DNA from: Pedobacter psychrotolerans
Lineage (GTDB): Bacteria > Bacteroidota > Bacteroidia > Sphingobacteriales > Sphingobacteriaceae
Assembly (NCBI RefSeq): GCF_004340665.1
Contig: NZ_SLWO01000007.1
Location: forward strand, 137,720 to 201,719
Direction of reading: 5' to 3'
DNA: 64,000 nucleotides
In this document: positions 25,877 to 35,365 of the stretch, piece after piece
How the letters are laid out: each line of letters starts with the position of its first letter
Position numbering within the stretch: position 1 is the stretch's first letter
Notes under the pieces: model-generated
Told to the model about the DNA's origin: nothing
Seen by the model: the letters and a program-made list of their open reading frames with translations, nothing else
Databases searched by the model: none
Made by a program: the position numbers and the translations under genes

Positions 25877-26849
25877 ACCGATCACAGGAAGAAGCTTCGG
25901 GGGCTGTGTCCGCTACATCGTGGACAAGCCCGAAGCGAAGATCCTTTTTGCCGAGGGTGTAAGGATGCAGAACGCCACCACGCTGACCAATGATTTTAAC
26001 CTGCAACGAAAAATGAGGCCGGAACTGGGTAAGGCGGTCGGGCATCTGGTCTTAAGTTGGAGTAAGGAAGACCTGCCCAAACTGACCGATAAGATCATGC
26101 TGGAGCATGCCAAAGAGTATATGCAGAAGATGGGTATCCGGGATACGCAGTATGTAGTTGTACGTCACCATGATAGATTGCACCCACATCTGCACGTGGT
26201 TTATAACCGGGTCGATAACAAAGGGGCAACGATCACCGATAAAAATAATTACGCACGCAATATCAAAGCATGCAGGGAGCTTACCTTAAAATACGGTTAC
26301 CATTGGGGCAAGGGTAAAGAGCAGGTCAACAGGCAGGCTTTAAATGGCAGGGAAAAGATCAGGTATGAACTGTATGATTCCATCAAGGCGGCTATGAAAA
26401 CATCCACGAACTGGAAAGAGCTGGAAGCGAAGCTAACATTACGGGGTATCGGTATCGTCTATAAGTTCAAAAGTGGCACTAAAGAAGTGCAGGGCATTTC
26501 CTATGAGAAGGGCGAGATTAAAATGAAGGGTTCCGCCATTGACCGGAGTTTGAGCTTTTCCCGTATGGATGCACAGCTAAACCGTAACCAGCAGGTACAG
26601 GATTACCATGCCGCAAGGGAGGCACATCAGCCCTCACTGGCGCAGCAGTTACGGGAGACAATCCGGCAGGACATTCATGCCGAGCATGGGCATAGTCCTA
26701 ATGCGTCTGGTGTAGTTGAAAACCTGCTGAATATCCTGCTTAGCCCGGAGTTTGTGCCATCGGCACCAGATCCGGTAGGAGACGCAGAAATAGCCCGGAG
26801 GAAACGAAAGAAACATCAGGCAGAGCAATCCCAGGGTGTAACCAGATAA
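25866..26849 (+). CDS. Relaxase/mobilization nuclease (MobA/VirD2-like)
   Basis: 327-residue DNA relaxase that nicks oriT and pilots the strand during conjugative transfer. The three-histidine metal motif is HDRLHPHLHVVYN (His106, His108, His110), and the likely catalytic tyrosine is Tyr17 in VRYIVDK. The relaxase domain covers about 1-150; the rest is a charged helical tail of DNA-binding type (EIARRKRKKHQ). A second ATG at 25869 is equally plausible. No coupling protein or mating-pair genes follow, which makes the element mobilizable rather than self-transmissible. Confidence 0.9.
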   Translation: MMGKPITGRSFGGCVRYIVDKPEAKILFAEGVRMQNATTLTNDFNLQRKMRPELGKAVGHLVLSWSKEDLPKLTDKIMLEHAKEYMQKMGIRDTQYVVVRHHDRLHPHLHVVYNRVDNKGATITDKNNYARNIKACRELTLKYGYHWGKGKEQVNRQALNGREKIRYELYDSIKAAMKTSTNWKELEAKLTLRGIGIVYKFKSGTKEVQGISYEKGEIKMKGSAIDRSLSFSRMDAQLNRNQQVQDYHAAREAHQPSLAQQLRETIRQDIHAEHGHSPNASGVVENLLNILLSPEFVPSAPDPVGDAEIARRKRKKHQAEQSQGVTR

Positions 26850-26882
26850 ATAAACAAAAATTCACCAACAAAATTCAATGTT

Positions 26883-27491
26883 ATGGAACAGGACGAATTA
26901 GAAGAAAAAGTAACAATGGCCGAAGAACTAATTTTGGGCTTAGTCAAGCGTATGGAAGTCATTGAAAGCGAACTACCAGAATTTTTAAAGTCGTTTTTAG
27001 AACAGTATAAAGAGACTTTAGCTAACATCTCTGGCCAGATAGAAAAATCCAACAAGCGTTATGACGATCAGAAGATCAGCCAGCAGATCGATCAGGTCAA
27101 AGACCTCGTGGGTACCACGCCAAAGGTAATCACCGTAAAAAACGAACATCACCACCATTTCGGGGCATGGTCAAAAAACCTCATCATTGGTGTTGCAGCC
27201 TGTTTCCTAATCACAGCCTCATCTTTCGGAACAGCTTTGTACCTGAACCACAAAAACAACCTTCTTGCGGCCAACGACATCAAGTTTCGTGCGATTAGGC
27301 AGATCGCCCCTAAATGGGGACATTGGGCGGATACGACCTACAGCCGTAATCCACAGGCGATGGAAGAGAATACTATTAAACTTGAAACCGAGGCGTTGGA
27401 AAAAGCCTATGCGGAAGAAGTTGCCAGAGAAACGGCAGAAGAGGCGAAGCAGGCCAGGAAGCGGCTGCATTCGCTGAAAAACAAAGATTGA
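26883..27491 (+). CDS. Membrane protein with coiled coil, downstream of relaxase
   Basis: 202 residues, unrecognised. An acidic coiled-coil N-terminal part (about 1-80) precedes a His cluster (NEHHHHFGAW near 90) and a single membrane helix (NLIIGVAACFLITASSFGTA, near 100-119). A C-terminal charged helix (KAYAEEVARETAEEAKQARK) follows. Proteins of this layout commonly close the mobC-relaxase operon in Bacteroidota elements. It starts 33 bp after the relaxase stop. A link between relaxosome and membrane is a reasonable guess only. Confidence 0.7.
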   Translation: MEQDELEEKVTMAEELILGLVKRMEVIESELPEFLKSFLEQYKETLANISGQIEKSNKRYDDQKISQQIDQVKDLVGTTPKVITVKNEHHHHFGAWSKNLIIGVAACFLITASSFGTALYLNHKNNLLAANDIKFRAIRQIAPKWGHWADTTYSRNPQAMEENTIKLETEALEKAYAEEVARETAEEAKQARKRLHSLKNKD

Positions 27492-27559
27492 GTTTGTTTA
27501 TGTGAAATGATAAATATAAGAGGTGCGACTAAATGCAATCTAGGTGACGATATGAAATA

Positions 27560-27591
27560 ATTTGCCATTCAATAAATAATGAATGGCAAAT
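27560..27591. terminator. Inverted repeat between the mobilization and helicase genes
   Basis: ATTTGCCATTC (27560-27570) and GAATGGCAAAT (27581-27591) pair perfectly over 11 bp with a 10-base AT-rich loop. No clean T run follows, but its place between convergent genes suggests a terminator. Confidence 0.5.
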
Positions 27592-27652
27592 CAGAGGGGG
27601 CGATCATTTCAAACCCTTTGCTTTTTTTAATGGTAAGACTGTACCTGTATCA

Positions 27653-30600
27653 CTATCCAAATAATTTAAGCAGGTCATCTTTTCCAAGGGATTTCAATAT
27701 ACCCTCATCGGTCGGGATCAGTTCACCCGCAAGCTTTCTTTTTTTGTCCTGTATCTCCAAAATCTTTTCTTCTAAAGTGTCTTTACAGATCATCCGGTAG
27801 GCCATTACATGTTTATCCTGCCCAATCCGGTAACAGCGGTCAATTGCCTGATTTTCTACAGCAGGGTTCCACCAAGGGTCTACCAGATAGACATAATCGG
27901 CAGCGGTCAGATTTAGTCCCGTTCCGCCTGCTTTCAGGCTGATCAGAAATACCCTGCAAGCCTCATTTTCCTGAAAGTTGGTCACCGCTTCCTTTCTTTT
28001 ATTTAAAGTGGTTTTTCCATCCAGGTATGCGTAAGCTATGCCCTGTTGTTCCAATCCTGATCTGATTAAGCCCAGCATTCCGGTAAAAGCTGAAAAAATC
28101 AGCAGTTTATGGCCTGTTGTCTTCTCCATAATATGTTCCATCAGTTCGATAATTTTGCAGGAATGTCCATCGAAATCGGGTGCATCTTTGATTAATACAG
28201 GGGAGTTACAAATTTGCCTAAGTGTCATTAAGCCTTTTAATACGTACAGTTTGGAATTTTCCAGTCCGATGGTATCAATCTTATCGGTCAGGTAAGTTTT
28301 AAACTCCTTACGGTACCTGTCATAAATTTTTCGCTGGGCAGGTTCCATTTCGCACCATATGGTCATTTCTGTTTTAGGAGGCAGATCGGTTGCGACCTGT
28401 TTTTTGGTGCGCCTTAAAATAAAAGGCTTAGTCATTTTTAGTAAAGTTCCAGCCCGCTCTTTATCTTCATGATCTCCCTTTGCTGCAAGGTTATCCTTAA
28501 ACATTCTTAGGCTTCCGAAAAAACCGGGGTTCACAAAATTCATCAGCGCATACAGATCGGAAGAACTATTTTCAACTGGTGTTCCGGTAAGCGCAAGCCT
28601 GTTCTGCGCATCAAAGAGCATCACCATCTTAAACTTTTGTGAAAACGGGTTCTTAATCGCCTGTGCTTCATCCAGGATCACGTAATCAAAGCTGGTCGTG
28701 AGCAAAAAAGCAACGTCGACAGCAGCGGTACCATAGGAAGTGATGATGAGGTCATACTTCTTTAATTCAGATACAACCTTTTCCCGTACGGTTCCATGAA
28801 ATACCAGCACATTTAATTCTGGACAAAATTTTGCCGCTTCTTCCTGCCAGTTATATAGCAAAGACGTTGGGGCTAACAGCAGATGCGGAGCAGCAGCAAG
28901 CCCTTTATTCTTAAGATATTGAAGCAGGGAAAGTACCTGTAATGTTTTTCCCAGCCCCATATCATCGGCCAGCAGACCGCCCCATTTTAAGGAATGCAGG
29001 TGGCACAACCAGCTATAACCTATTAACTGGTATGGCCGCAATACCGCATTTAGATTATCAGGAACTGTAACCAGTGGTATTTTTTCCTGCTCACTAAACA
29101 GCTTTTCTCTTGCTGCTATCATATTTGCAAGATCAGGTCTTTCCACTTTATTGTATAGCTGATCTATAAGCGTATAGTATTGCCCGGCAAGTTTTACACC
29201 TTTATCGGTCAGTGTGCCACTTCGGAAAACGGTACTTAGCTTTGTAAAAAAATCATCGGGTAAATGCGCAGTCTTTCCATTGGAAAGCGTTAAGGTAGTG
29301 GATCGCTTTTTAAGGGCTTTCTGGATTTCTTCTGGACTTAGTTCAACTTCGCCAAAAGTCACAGATACCCCAATATCAAACCAGCCTTTTTCCTCCTGTA
29401 CGTTTACTGCTATATCCGGTAGCTGTATATGGAAATCAATACCTGTAAGGTTTTCCAAACCCATAAAAGTAACATCTGGATCATTGAGGTTATAGATCGT
29501 TCTGGCAAACCAGAGTTCGGCTCCAAGGGTATCTTTGGACAGGTAAAAATATGGCAATGCTCCCTGTTTCTCAAATGCGGGGTGAAGCTCCATAAAAAAT
29601 ATTTTGAAGGCCAATTCCTCCGATTTGTTTCGTTGCAACACCTGCACGTGGTCATTTTTAATTTGTAGCAATTCAGTGCCACCGGACTGGACAGGAATGT
29701 CCAATCCTCCCTCGTATACTATCTCTGGGATAAAAGCAACATATTCACCTTGATCCAGCGTCCTGATGCGTTTTGATTTTGCAGTAAGCTCCTGTGGCGC
29801 TGTTCTTTTTGTCAGCTCGAAGGTTAACGGATAATTCAATGCCAGTTTGAATAAAATGAGTTGGTTAAACTCTTCAAGGTCATTTTCAAGAACGGTAAAA
29901 GTTCCCCCGGCTTTAACCAGTTCGCCGATGGCCTGGCCTTCTTCCATGCTAAAAAACTGGTAAAACAAACCGGGCACCTGTTCCAGCGAAAGGAAAAATG
30001 GGTCTCCGGCAGGCAACACCTCGCCAATGTCAAAATCCGTTCCGTTTAACTGCGCCTTAACCCTAAGCTTATAATGGCCTTTATGCTGGGAAAAGGTAAA
30101 CCCGAATGATACCCGTTCATCTGATAGCGCAATCGGTCTCATCGTGTTTTTTGGGAGGCTCCCTTTGTAGGGCAGCTTATTGTAAAAGGTGTGGTAAAAC
30201 AGTTGACCTTGCGCTTTCAACACTGGTACTATTCTTTTCCAATAGTTAAAAGCGGTATGCCGCAAGGCTGTTCTTTCTTCACCGGGAGCGTATTTGTATT
30301 GCTTGTGTACTGTTTCAAAATTTAAGAGCTGGTCAAAATCCCGGCTGTAGGAATGCAGTAACTTGCCTGCTGAATCTAAGCGTTCTGGTGCCAGTGCAGG
30401 ATCATAAAAGTTGACGAAGGATTTGATAGCCGTACCTTTAGCATGCCCTAGTGCCTGGCAAGGGATCAGAAAAGGGACATTAAAATCAGAGTGCGCCGCA
30501 ATGACATAAGCCACCAGGCCGTAATCTTCTTCATTTGTTTTTACTGGCAATGGGCAAAATGAAGGGTACAATATAAAGCGCCCAGGCTCTATAGCACTTT

Positions 30601-31069
30601 CGTAGTTATAAATATGGCCGTATTCCGGTTTAGGGACAGCAGTAACACCATAGTGGTAATGTGCTTTCAGCGTCAGATACTCTTCAAAGAAAGCGGTATC
30701 GGTAAAGGGATATTTTTTAAAACGCTCAAAAAAACCAAATTCCCTTCTTTCAATCATCTTGGTGAATAGTTTGGTAACGTGCCAGCAAAGCCGTGTGACT
30801 TCAGTTCCGCAGTTACAGGATACCAGGATATAATCTTTGATCATGATGATTTCCTGCTGATGATAATCCCGCCATCCTGAACGAATGGTCAATGTACGGC
30901 CTTTAAATCGGGTAATTTCATAGCTACAGTACGGGTAGTTTTCCGCTTCCGGTTCCTCTACGGTAATCAGATCAGCTGGGTGTGGCAACTGTGTTACCTC
31001 ATTCAGCAGTAATTTGTAAGGCGTTGATGCTTTTCTTTTAGGCGAATTTTCCGGGTTTTTATTGTTCAT
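27653..31069 (-). CDS. SWIM zinc-finger SNF2-family helicase/translocase
   Basis: Large cytoplasmic ATPase of 1138 residues. Near residues 95-115 a SWIM zinc finger reads CNCGTEVTRLCWH (C-x-C...C-x-H). The SNF2 core holds Walker A DDMGLGKTLQV (about 710), DEAQ in VILDEAQAIKNP (about 810), LTGTPVEN, and the C-terminal RecA half with SLKAGGTGLNLTAADYV and QAIDRCYRIGQ. All SNF2 motifs are intact, so double-stranded DNA translocation is expected. Its start overlaps the end of the upstream HEPN gene by 11 bases, giving a two-gene operon. SNF2 proteins of this size appear in defence islands (for example DISARM), but no methylase or phospholipase D partner is present here. Confidence 0.92.
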   Translation of the reverse strand: MNNKNPENSPKRKASTPYKLLLNEVTQLPHPADLITVEEPEAENYPYCSYEITRFKGRTLTIRSGWRDYHQQEIIMIKDYILVSCNCGTEVTRLCWHVTKLFTKMIERREFGFFERFKKYPFTDTAFFEEYLTLKAHYHYGVTAVPKPEYGHIYNYESAIEPGRFILYPSFCPLPVKTNEEDYGLVAYVIAAHSDFNVPFLIPCQALGHAKGTAIKSFVNFYDPALAPERLDSAGKLLHSYSRDFDQLLNFETVHKQYKYAPGEERTALRHTAFNYWKRIVPVLKAQGQLFYHTFYNKLPYKGSLPKNTMRPIALSDERVSFGFTFSQHKGHYKLRVKAQLNGTDFDIGEVLPAGDPFFLSLEQVPGLFYQFFSMEEGQAIGELVKAGGTFTVLENDLEEFNQLILFKLALNYPLTFELTKRTAPQELTAKSKRIRTLDQGEYVAFIPEIVYEGGLDIPVQSGGTELLQIKNDHVQVLQRNKSEELAFKIFFMELHPAFEKQGALPYFYLSKDTLGAELWFARTIYNLNDPDVTFMGLENLTGIDFHIQLPDIAVNVQEEKGWFDIGVSVTFGEVELSPEEIQKALKKRSTTLTLSNGKTAHLPDDFFTKLSTVFRSGTLTDKGVKLAGQYYTLIDQLYNKVERPDLANMIAAREKLFSEQEKIPLVTVPDNLNAVLRPYQLIGYSWLCHLHSLKWGGLLADDMGLGKTLQVLSLLQYLKNKGLAAAPHLLLAPTSLLYNWQEEAAKFCPELNVLVFHGTVREKVVSELKKYDLIITSYGTAAVDVAFLLTTSFDYVILDEAQAIKNPFSQKFKMVMLFDAQNRLALTGTPVENSSSDLYALMNFVNPGFFGSLRMFKDNLAAKGDHEDKERAGTLLKMTKPFILRRTKKQVATDLPPKTEMTIWCEMEPAQRKIYDRYRKEFKTYLTDKIDTIGLENSKLYVLKGLMTLRQICNSPVLIKDAPDFDGHSCKIIELMEHIMEKTTGHKLLIFSAFTGMLGLIRSGLEQQGIAYAYLDGKTTLNKRKEAVTNFQENEACRVFLISLKAGGTGLNLTAADYVYLVDPWWNPAVENQAIDRCYRIGQDKHVMAYRMICKDTLEEKILEIQDKKRKLAGELIPTDEGILKSLGKDDLLKLFG

Positions 31070-32552
31070 TTTGAGCAGTATTTATCAGGCGTTCATAATT
31101 TTCTATCCAGTTCACGAATGTTTCTTCCGCAAATGAATGCAGGTCTCTGACCCGATCAAAAAGAATATCCAGGTCGGTAGGTTCGATAGTGTATTTCTCA
31201 TGGTACCTGTAACCCAGGTAAGCACCTTCGAATACGGTCAGCAGACGTTCGTCTTCAGCACTGCCGCTATCCATCAGTAATGATAATTTGGTGGTGAGGC
31301 GTAAACTGAATTTGAGCAGCGCTTTTATGCTATGTGTCGTTTTGTCTTGCGTGGTTAGCGACCTGTTTAACGCCCTTAGAGATAGTTCAGCAGCTTGGTG
31401 CAGCATGAAGGCAGATAATATCACGTTGTCATTTCGGTAGGTATGGGCAGCAGTATAAAAGGTTTTGGCTTTGGTAAGCCCGGTAGAAAAGTCCTGCCTG
31501 GTTTTTTCTATTTTTTCAGGCCTGCTATCCAGTCGCAATGCTGGCAAAGGTTTGCTGCCGTCATCGTACACCAGGCTTTCAGCATTACAGGCCATGGAAA
31601 AATAAATATGTCCTTCACTAACCATCTTATGAAAAAATGAGCTTTTAAATAAGGTACAGCTCAAATGAAGGTGTTTGAGGAATGCAAATTTTACGATAGT
31701 CTCTATTTCCTCGAATGTCTGCGGATATTTTTCGGGGATGACCAAGATCAGATCGGCATGGTCTTTACCATCCGGGTCACTTCGATGGTTTAAGCAGTAA
31801 ATCTTTTCCGGCTCGATAACATCTGCGATAAAGTTGATAACTGCCGGGAAGTTCTTTTCGGTAAACCTCATCAGCGGGATAGGGTTGACCATGAGAGCGG
31901 CCTCTTCTTCCTCATCTTCAAATTTGAAATCCCCGGCGTGATGCAATTTAATGTAAGGCAGAGATTTAGTTTCACAGACCAGCCCCATAGCCTCTATCGT
32001 TTTCTCTATATATTCCCTGATCAATACCGTTTCATAGACTTTTTCATCATAGATGTCATCTAGTTTCACGTCACCTTTTGTACAATACAAAACAGAATCT
32101 AAAATGCCCCTCCAGTCTTCTAAACTTTTATAGCCGAAGAATTCTTCAAAAAATATCCGTACATCGTTGACCTCCGTTCCGTGGAGCGTTCGAAAATGCA
32201 AAGCCGGAAAAGGCTTGTGTTTGCTTTCGGTATATATTTCAAAGGGATGGTCAGAAAACCTGTACAGCGGATGATTGGTACTTAGTTTAAAGTCTTCCTT
32301 GCTTTCATTTAGTACGTAAGCCAGTTCCAATAGTTTTACAAACTGCTGCTGATGGTAATAATAGCTGTCCTTATTGCCGTAATACCCGTTGGAGCAGGCT
32401 GTTTTAATCAGGTCGATCATTCCAAAGCGGAAAGATTCAATATGGTTTTCGTCGCAGAAAAAGCATACGATTTGAAAATGCGGATTATTTATATCTTTTT
32501 CTTTTAAATAGCGGAAAGAGGTTTTTTCGCTAACGGTTGGTTCTTGTTTCAT
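31059..32552 (-). CDS. HEPN and degenerate nucleotidyltransferase-like protein
   Basis: 497 residues in three parts. The first 210 are unrecognised. The middle (about 230-340) looks like a nucleotidyltransferase domain in HRSDPDGKDHADLILVIPE, but the usual GS-x-D-x-D triad is incomplete. The C-terminal part (about 365-490) is a HEPN helical bundle (NVILSAFMLHQAAELSLRAL, then THSIKALLKF). The RNase motif R-x4-6-H of active HEPN toxins is not evident, only RYHEKY near residue 450. It is translationally coupled to the SNF2 helicase downstream. A regulatory or nucleotide-binding partner of the helicase is possible; this is inference. Confidence 0.75.
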   Translation of the reverse strand: MKQEPTVSEKTSFRYLKEKDINNPHFQIVCFFCDENHIESFRFGMIDLIKTACSNGYYGNKDSYYYHQQQFVKLLELAYVLNESKEDFKLSTNHPLYRFSDHPFEIYTESKHKPFPALHFRTLHGTEVNDVRIFFEEFFGYKSLEDWRGILDSVLYCTKGDVKLDDIYDEKVYETVLIREYIEKTIEAMGLVCETKSLPYIKLHHAGDFKFEDEEEEAALMVNPIPLMRFTEKNFPAVINFIADVIEPEKIYCLNHRSDPDGKDHADLILVIPEKYPQTFEEIETIVKFAFLKHLHLSCTLFKSSFFHKMVSEGHIYFSMACNAESLVYDDGSKPLPALRLDSRPEKIEKTRQDFSTGLTKAKTFYTAAHTYRNDNVILSAFMLHQAAELSLRALNRSLTTQDKTTHSIKALLKFSLRLTTKLSLLMDSGSAEDERLLTVFEGAYLGYRYHEKYTIEPTDLDILFDRVRDLHSFAEETFVNWIENYERLINTAQNEQ

Positions 32553-32709
32553 GTTAGGCTTTAATTAGTTCAAGCCAAAGAACCAAAACCTGCAAAGTCT
32601 ATATTAATCTTTCAGTCCATTTTTTAGATGATTTGGGGCATATTTTAAACGCTATTTCAGACGAAAATTCAATCCAGATGGTTTGTTTTTATGTTTGAAA
32701 AGATATAGT

Positions 32710-32717
32710 TATCTTTG
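32710..32717 (+). promoter_or_regulatory. -7 element TATCTTTG of the toxin-antitoxin operon
   Basis: Exact TAnnTTTG match 27 bp before the antitoxin ATG. No -33 TTTG at standard spacing is evident. Confidence 0.6.
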
Positions 32718-32744
32718 TGTATTAACCCCCTTTAAACACAGATC

Positions 32745-32951
32745 ATGAAAGTAATACTAGATATTAAGGACAATAAGGCCGCCTTTGTTATGGAGCTTTT
32801 GAGCAGCCTGTCTTTTGTTAAAGCAAGGCCGCTTTCCGATGAAAACGCTGTTTTAGTTGACGAGATTAAAGAAGCGGTTGAAGACCTTAAATTAGTACGC
32901 CAGGGTAAACTTAAAGCCCGCCCTGCAAGGGATTTGATCAATGAGCTATAA
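32745..32951 (+). CDS. Antitoxin of a RelE-type toxin-antitoxin pair
   Basis: 68-residue acidic protein with the pattern of short Bacteroidota antitoxins: MKVILDIKDNKAAFVMELL, then a charged helix (VDEIKEAVEDLKLVRQGKLK) ending in ARPARDLINEL. It overlaps the toxin start by 11 bases, as is usual. It should neutralise the toxin by direct binding and may repress the operon. No DNA-binding domain is obvious. Confidence 0.8.
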   Translation: MKVILDIKDNKAAFVMELLSSLSFVKARPLSDENAVLVDEIKEAVEDLKLVRQGKLKARPARDLINEL

Positions 32952-33270
32952 TGTTTATACTTTACGCCCCTTTGATAAGCAGCTTAAAAGGTTGGTAAAA
33001 AAATATCCCTCTTTAAAAAAGGAATATATTGATCTTATTGATTCTTTAGAGAATAATCCAGAACAGGGCACAGCGATAGGTAACAAGTGTTATAAAATCA
33101 GGTTGGCCATTGCCTCAAAAGGAAAGGGCAAATCCGGCGGTGCCAGAGTTATCGCAAATTTGGTTATTGAAGATGACGCTGTTTATTTGCTAACCATCTA
33201 TGATAAATCTGAAAAGTCGAATTTAACAGATGCGGAACTTGCCGAGCTGTTAAAGCAGGTTCCCGAATAA
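32941..33270 (+). CDS. RelE/ParE-superfamily toxin
   Basis: 109-residue basic protein of the RelE/ParE fold. Typical parts are PFDKQLKRLVKKYPSLKKEY, YKIRLAIASKGKGKSGGARVI and VYLLTIYDKSEK. Such toxins either cleave mRNA on the ribosome or poison gyrase. The basic RKS-rich surface fits either. The pair may stabilise the element in its host. Confidence 0.85.
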   Translation: MSYNVYTLRPFDKQLKRLVKKYPSLKKEYIDLIDSLENNPEQGTAIGNKCYKIRLAIASKGKGKSGGARVIANLVIEDDAVYLLTIYDKSEKSNLTDAELAELLKQVPE

Positions 33271-33336
33271 ACAGACAACTAATTTATTTTACCACACAAC
33301 AGAAGATTTATTACATTTGATTCAAATTAACATTAT

Positions 33337-33753
33337 ATGAGTACTACAACTGATCGTCCAAATAAAGTGCATGAAGGCAGAAATGTTAAACGTTTTCGTG
33401 AAATGATGGGGATTAAACAGGAAGGGCTTGCCGCTTCTTTGGGCGAGGAATGGAGCCAGAAAAAGATTTCAGTTCTGGAATCCAAAGAAAAAATAGAAGA
33501 TGCACTTTTAGCGGAAATTGCTAAGATATTGAATGTGCCGGAAGAGGCGATCAGGAATTTTGACGAGGAAACGGCTATCAATAATATTCAATATAACTAT
33601 GATAACAGCCACGGTCACTTAATCGGGCCGAATTATAATTGCTCATTTAACCCATTAGACAAACTAATGGAAACGGTAGATGAACTTAAAAAACTTCATG
33701 CAGAAAAAGAAGCACTCTATGAGCGTTTATTAAAAGCACAGGAGAATAAATAA
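33337..33753 (+). CDS. XRE-family transcriptional regulator
   Basis: 138-residue DNA-binding protein. The helix-turn-helix lies at about 15-65 (NVKRFREMMGIKQEGLAASLG, then QKKISVLESKEKI). A linker of unknown role and a C-terminal coiled coil (LMETVDELKKLHAEKEALYE) follow. A -7 box TACATTTG is at 33312-33319. It follows the toxin-antitoxin pair but has its own promoter. Target genes are not visible. Confidence 0.85.
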   Translation: MSTTTDRPNKVHEGRNVKRFREMMGIKQEGLAASLGEEWSQKKISVLESKEKIEDALLAEIAKILNVPEEAIRNFDEETAINNIQYNYDNSHGHLIGPNYNCSFNPLDKLMETVDELKKLHAEKEALYERLLKAQENK

Positions 33754-33780
33754 GAATTAGACAAGGATATTTTATTCCAG

Positions 33781-33809
33781 GAAAGCCATTGCAAACCGCA
33801 ATGGCTTTC
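33781..33809. terminator. Hairpin terminator between XRE and nhaA
   Basis: Perfect 12-bp arms GAAAGCCATTGC (33781-33792) and GCAATGGCTTTC (33798-33809) with a 5-base loop, between convergent genes. Confidence 0.75.
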
Positions 33810-33994
33810 TACTTATAATAGATTTTCTAAAAAAGACCCTAAATTTATATTCCCCACGCACGGTGCGGCCTGCGAAACCCCTTCTCCCAAGGCCAGCCCG
33901 CAGTTCTCGCTCTGGGCATTTACGGAAAGTAGCACTCGGGTTCTCCTCCTTATAGACAGGGATGCAAAGAAACCAAAGATGTATGTCAAATTTG

Positions 33995-35308
33995 TCAACT
34001 ACCGGATTTTCCGATGCGTTTGAGTACAACAGTGCCAAGTAGCCCCGCAAGAACTGAAGCGATTAAAATTCCGTACTTGGCCTGATCGATGAAAACCGGA
34101 TTTTTGAATGCCAGGCCGCTAACAAATAATGACATAGTAAAGCCTATACCTGCAAGCAGTGCAACTCCGGCGATGTGCTTCCAATTGGCTTGCTCTGGAA
34201 GGCTAGCTAATTTGAGTTTAACCATAATCCAGCAAAAAAGAAGAATCCCGATAAATTTTCCTATTATCAATCCTGCTGCCACACCAATTGATACCGGATT
34301 TATGATAGAAGAAAAGAAGTCTGATCCGATGACGATACCAGCATTAGCTAATGCGAACAATGGCATGATACCAAAAGCAACCCATGGATGTAGGGCATGT
34401 TCGATTGTTTGTAAGGGAGTTTCAGCAGCCATGCTCAGGCTTTTTACTTTTTGTATAGTCTTATTTTGCTTAGGTGTAATTAGACTTCCTTTTTCTGGTA
34501 TGTCCGTCTCAAAGTCGTGTGACAGCTTCCTAAGGTTATCGGAATAGATATGCTCGTTTATTTTCGTTACCGCAGGAATTGTGAAAGCTACTAACACTCC
34601 AGCTATTGTAGCATGTACACCGGAAAGTAAAAATCCTATCCAAACGCCGATGCCTATAATTAGATAAAATAGACTACTTCTTATGCCCAATAAATTACCT
34701 GCGATTAAAACTAAAAGGAAACCGCCACCGATTGCAAGCGATATGAAATTTATTTCAGCTGTATAAAAAAACGCTATTACAAGTACTGCCCCGAGATCAT
34801 CTGCTACGGCCAATGCAGACAAGAATACTTTTACAGAAACTGGAATGTTTTTACTTGCCATGGATAAAAGTGCAAGGGCAAAAGCTATATCGGTTGCCAT
34901 TGGAATTCCCCAGCCATGATCAGCATCCGTACCTTTATTTATTGCAAAATATATCAGTGCAGGTAATAACATTCCCCCAAGCGCCGCAGTCATGGGTAAG
35001 GATGCTTTTTTCAATGAAGAAAGTTCTCCTTCCATAAATTCCCGCTTCAATTCCAAGCCAATTACGAAGAAAAAAATTGCCATTAATCCATCATTGATCC
35101 AGATGTGGAGTGGGTGGGTTAGCATAAAGTTATCAAACCCTACTGAAAAATTAATGTGCCACAAATGCTCATAAAATTCATGGTAACCAGAATTTGCCCA
35201 AACAATAGCCACAATGACACTAGCAAGCAACACAATGCCGCTGGTGTATTCTAAATGAATGAATCGGCTTACCGGAGCCATGATCTTATCTATTGCTGAT
35301 TTCTCCAT
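33995..35308 (-). CDS. nhaA: Na+/H+ antiporter NhaA
   Basis: Twelve-helix inner-membrane antiporter of 437 residues exchanging sodium or lithium for protons. The paired aspartates of the transport site lie in LAVADDLGAVLVIAFFY, and family blocks HPLHIWINDGLMAIFFFVIGLELKRE-type and GIGFTMSLFVSGLAF are present. The start is set at 35308 (MEKSAIDKIM), because the -7 box TATCTTTG at 35314-35321 lies only 5 bp upstream, implying a leaderless message. It is divergent from sulP. In this context it may support ion balance during fluoride or anion stress. Confidence 0.92.
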   Translation of the reverse strand: MEKSAIDKIMAPVSRFIHLEYTSGIVLLASVIVAIVWANSGYHEFYEHLWHINFSVGFDNFMLTHPLHIWINDGLMAIFFFVIGLELKREFMEGELSSLKKASLPMTAALGGMLLPALIYFAINKGTDADHGWGIPMATDIAFALALLSMASKNIPVSVKVFLSALAVADDLGAVLVIAFFYTAEINFISLAIGGGFLLVLIAGNLLGIRSSLFYLIIGIGVWIGFLLSGVHATIAGVLVAFTIPAVTKINEHIYSDNLRKLSHDFETDIPEKGSLITPKQNKTIQKVKSLSMAAETPLQTIEHALHPWVAFGIMPLFALANAGIVIGSDFFSSIINPVSIGVAAGLIIGKFIGILLFCWIMVKLKLASLPEQANWKHIAGVALLAGIGFTMSLFVSGLAFKNPVFIDQAKYGILIASVLAGLLGTVVLKRIGKSGS

Positions 35309-35313
35309 ATCGC

Positions 35314-35321
35314 CAAAGATA
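35314..35321 (-). promoter_or_regulatory. -7 element TATCTTTG of nhaA
   Basis: TATCTTTG on the minus strand, 5 bp before the chosen ATG at 35308, pointing to a leaderless mRNA. Confidence 0.6.
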
Positions 35322-35365
35322 GAATATATAAAATAAATCATTTTCGCAGAAATACAGTTTTTTTA

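Noticed and set aside
26816..27055. Antisense ORF over the relaxase/membrane-protein junction
   Set aside because: It lies opposite two well-supported genes and has no promoter or recognisable domain.
24640..27500. Self-transmissible conjugative element
   Set aside because: No coupling protein, VirB4/TraG or pilus genes anywhere between the two attachment sites.
27653..32552. Complete DISARM or BREX system
   Set aside because: Only an SNF2 ATPase is shared; the methylase, DUF1998, phospholipase D, PglZ and BrxC-type genes are absent.
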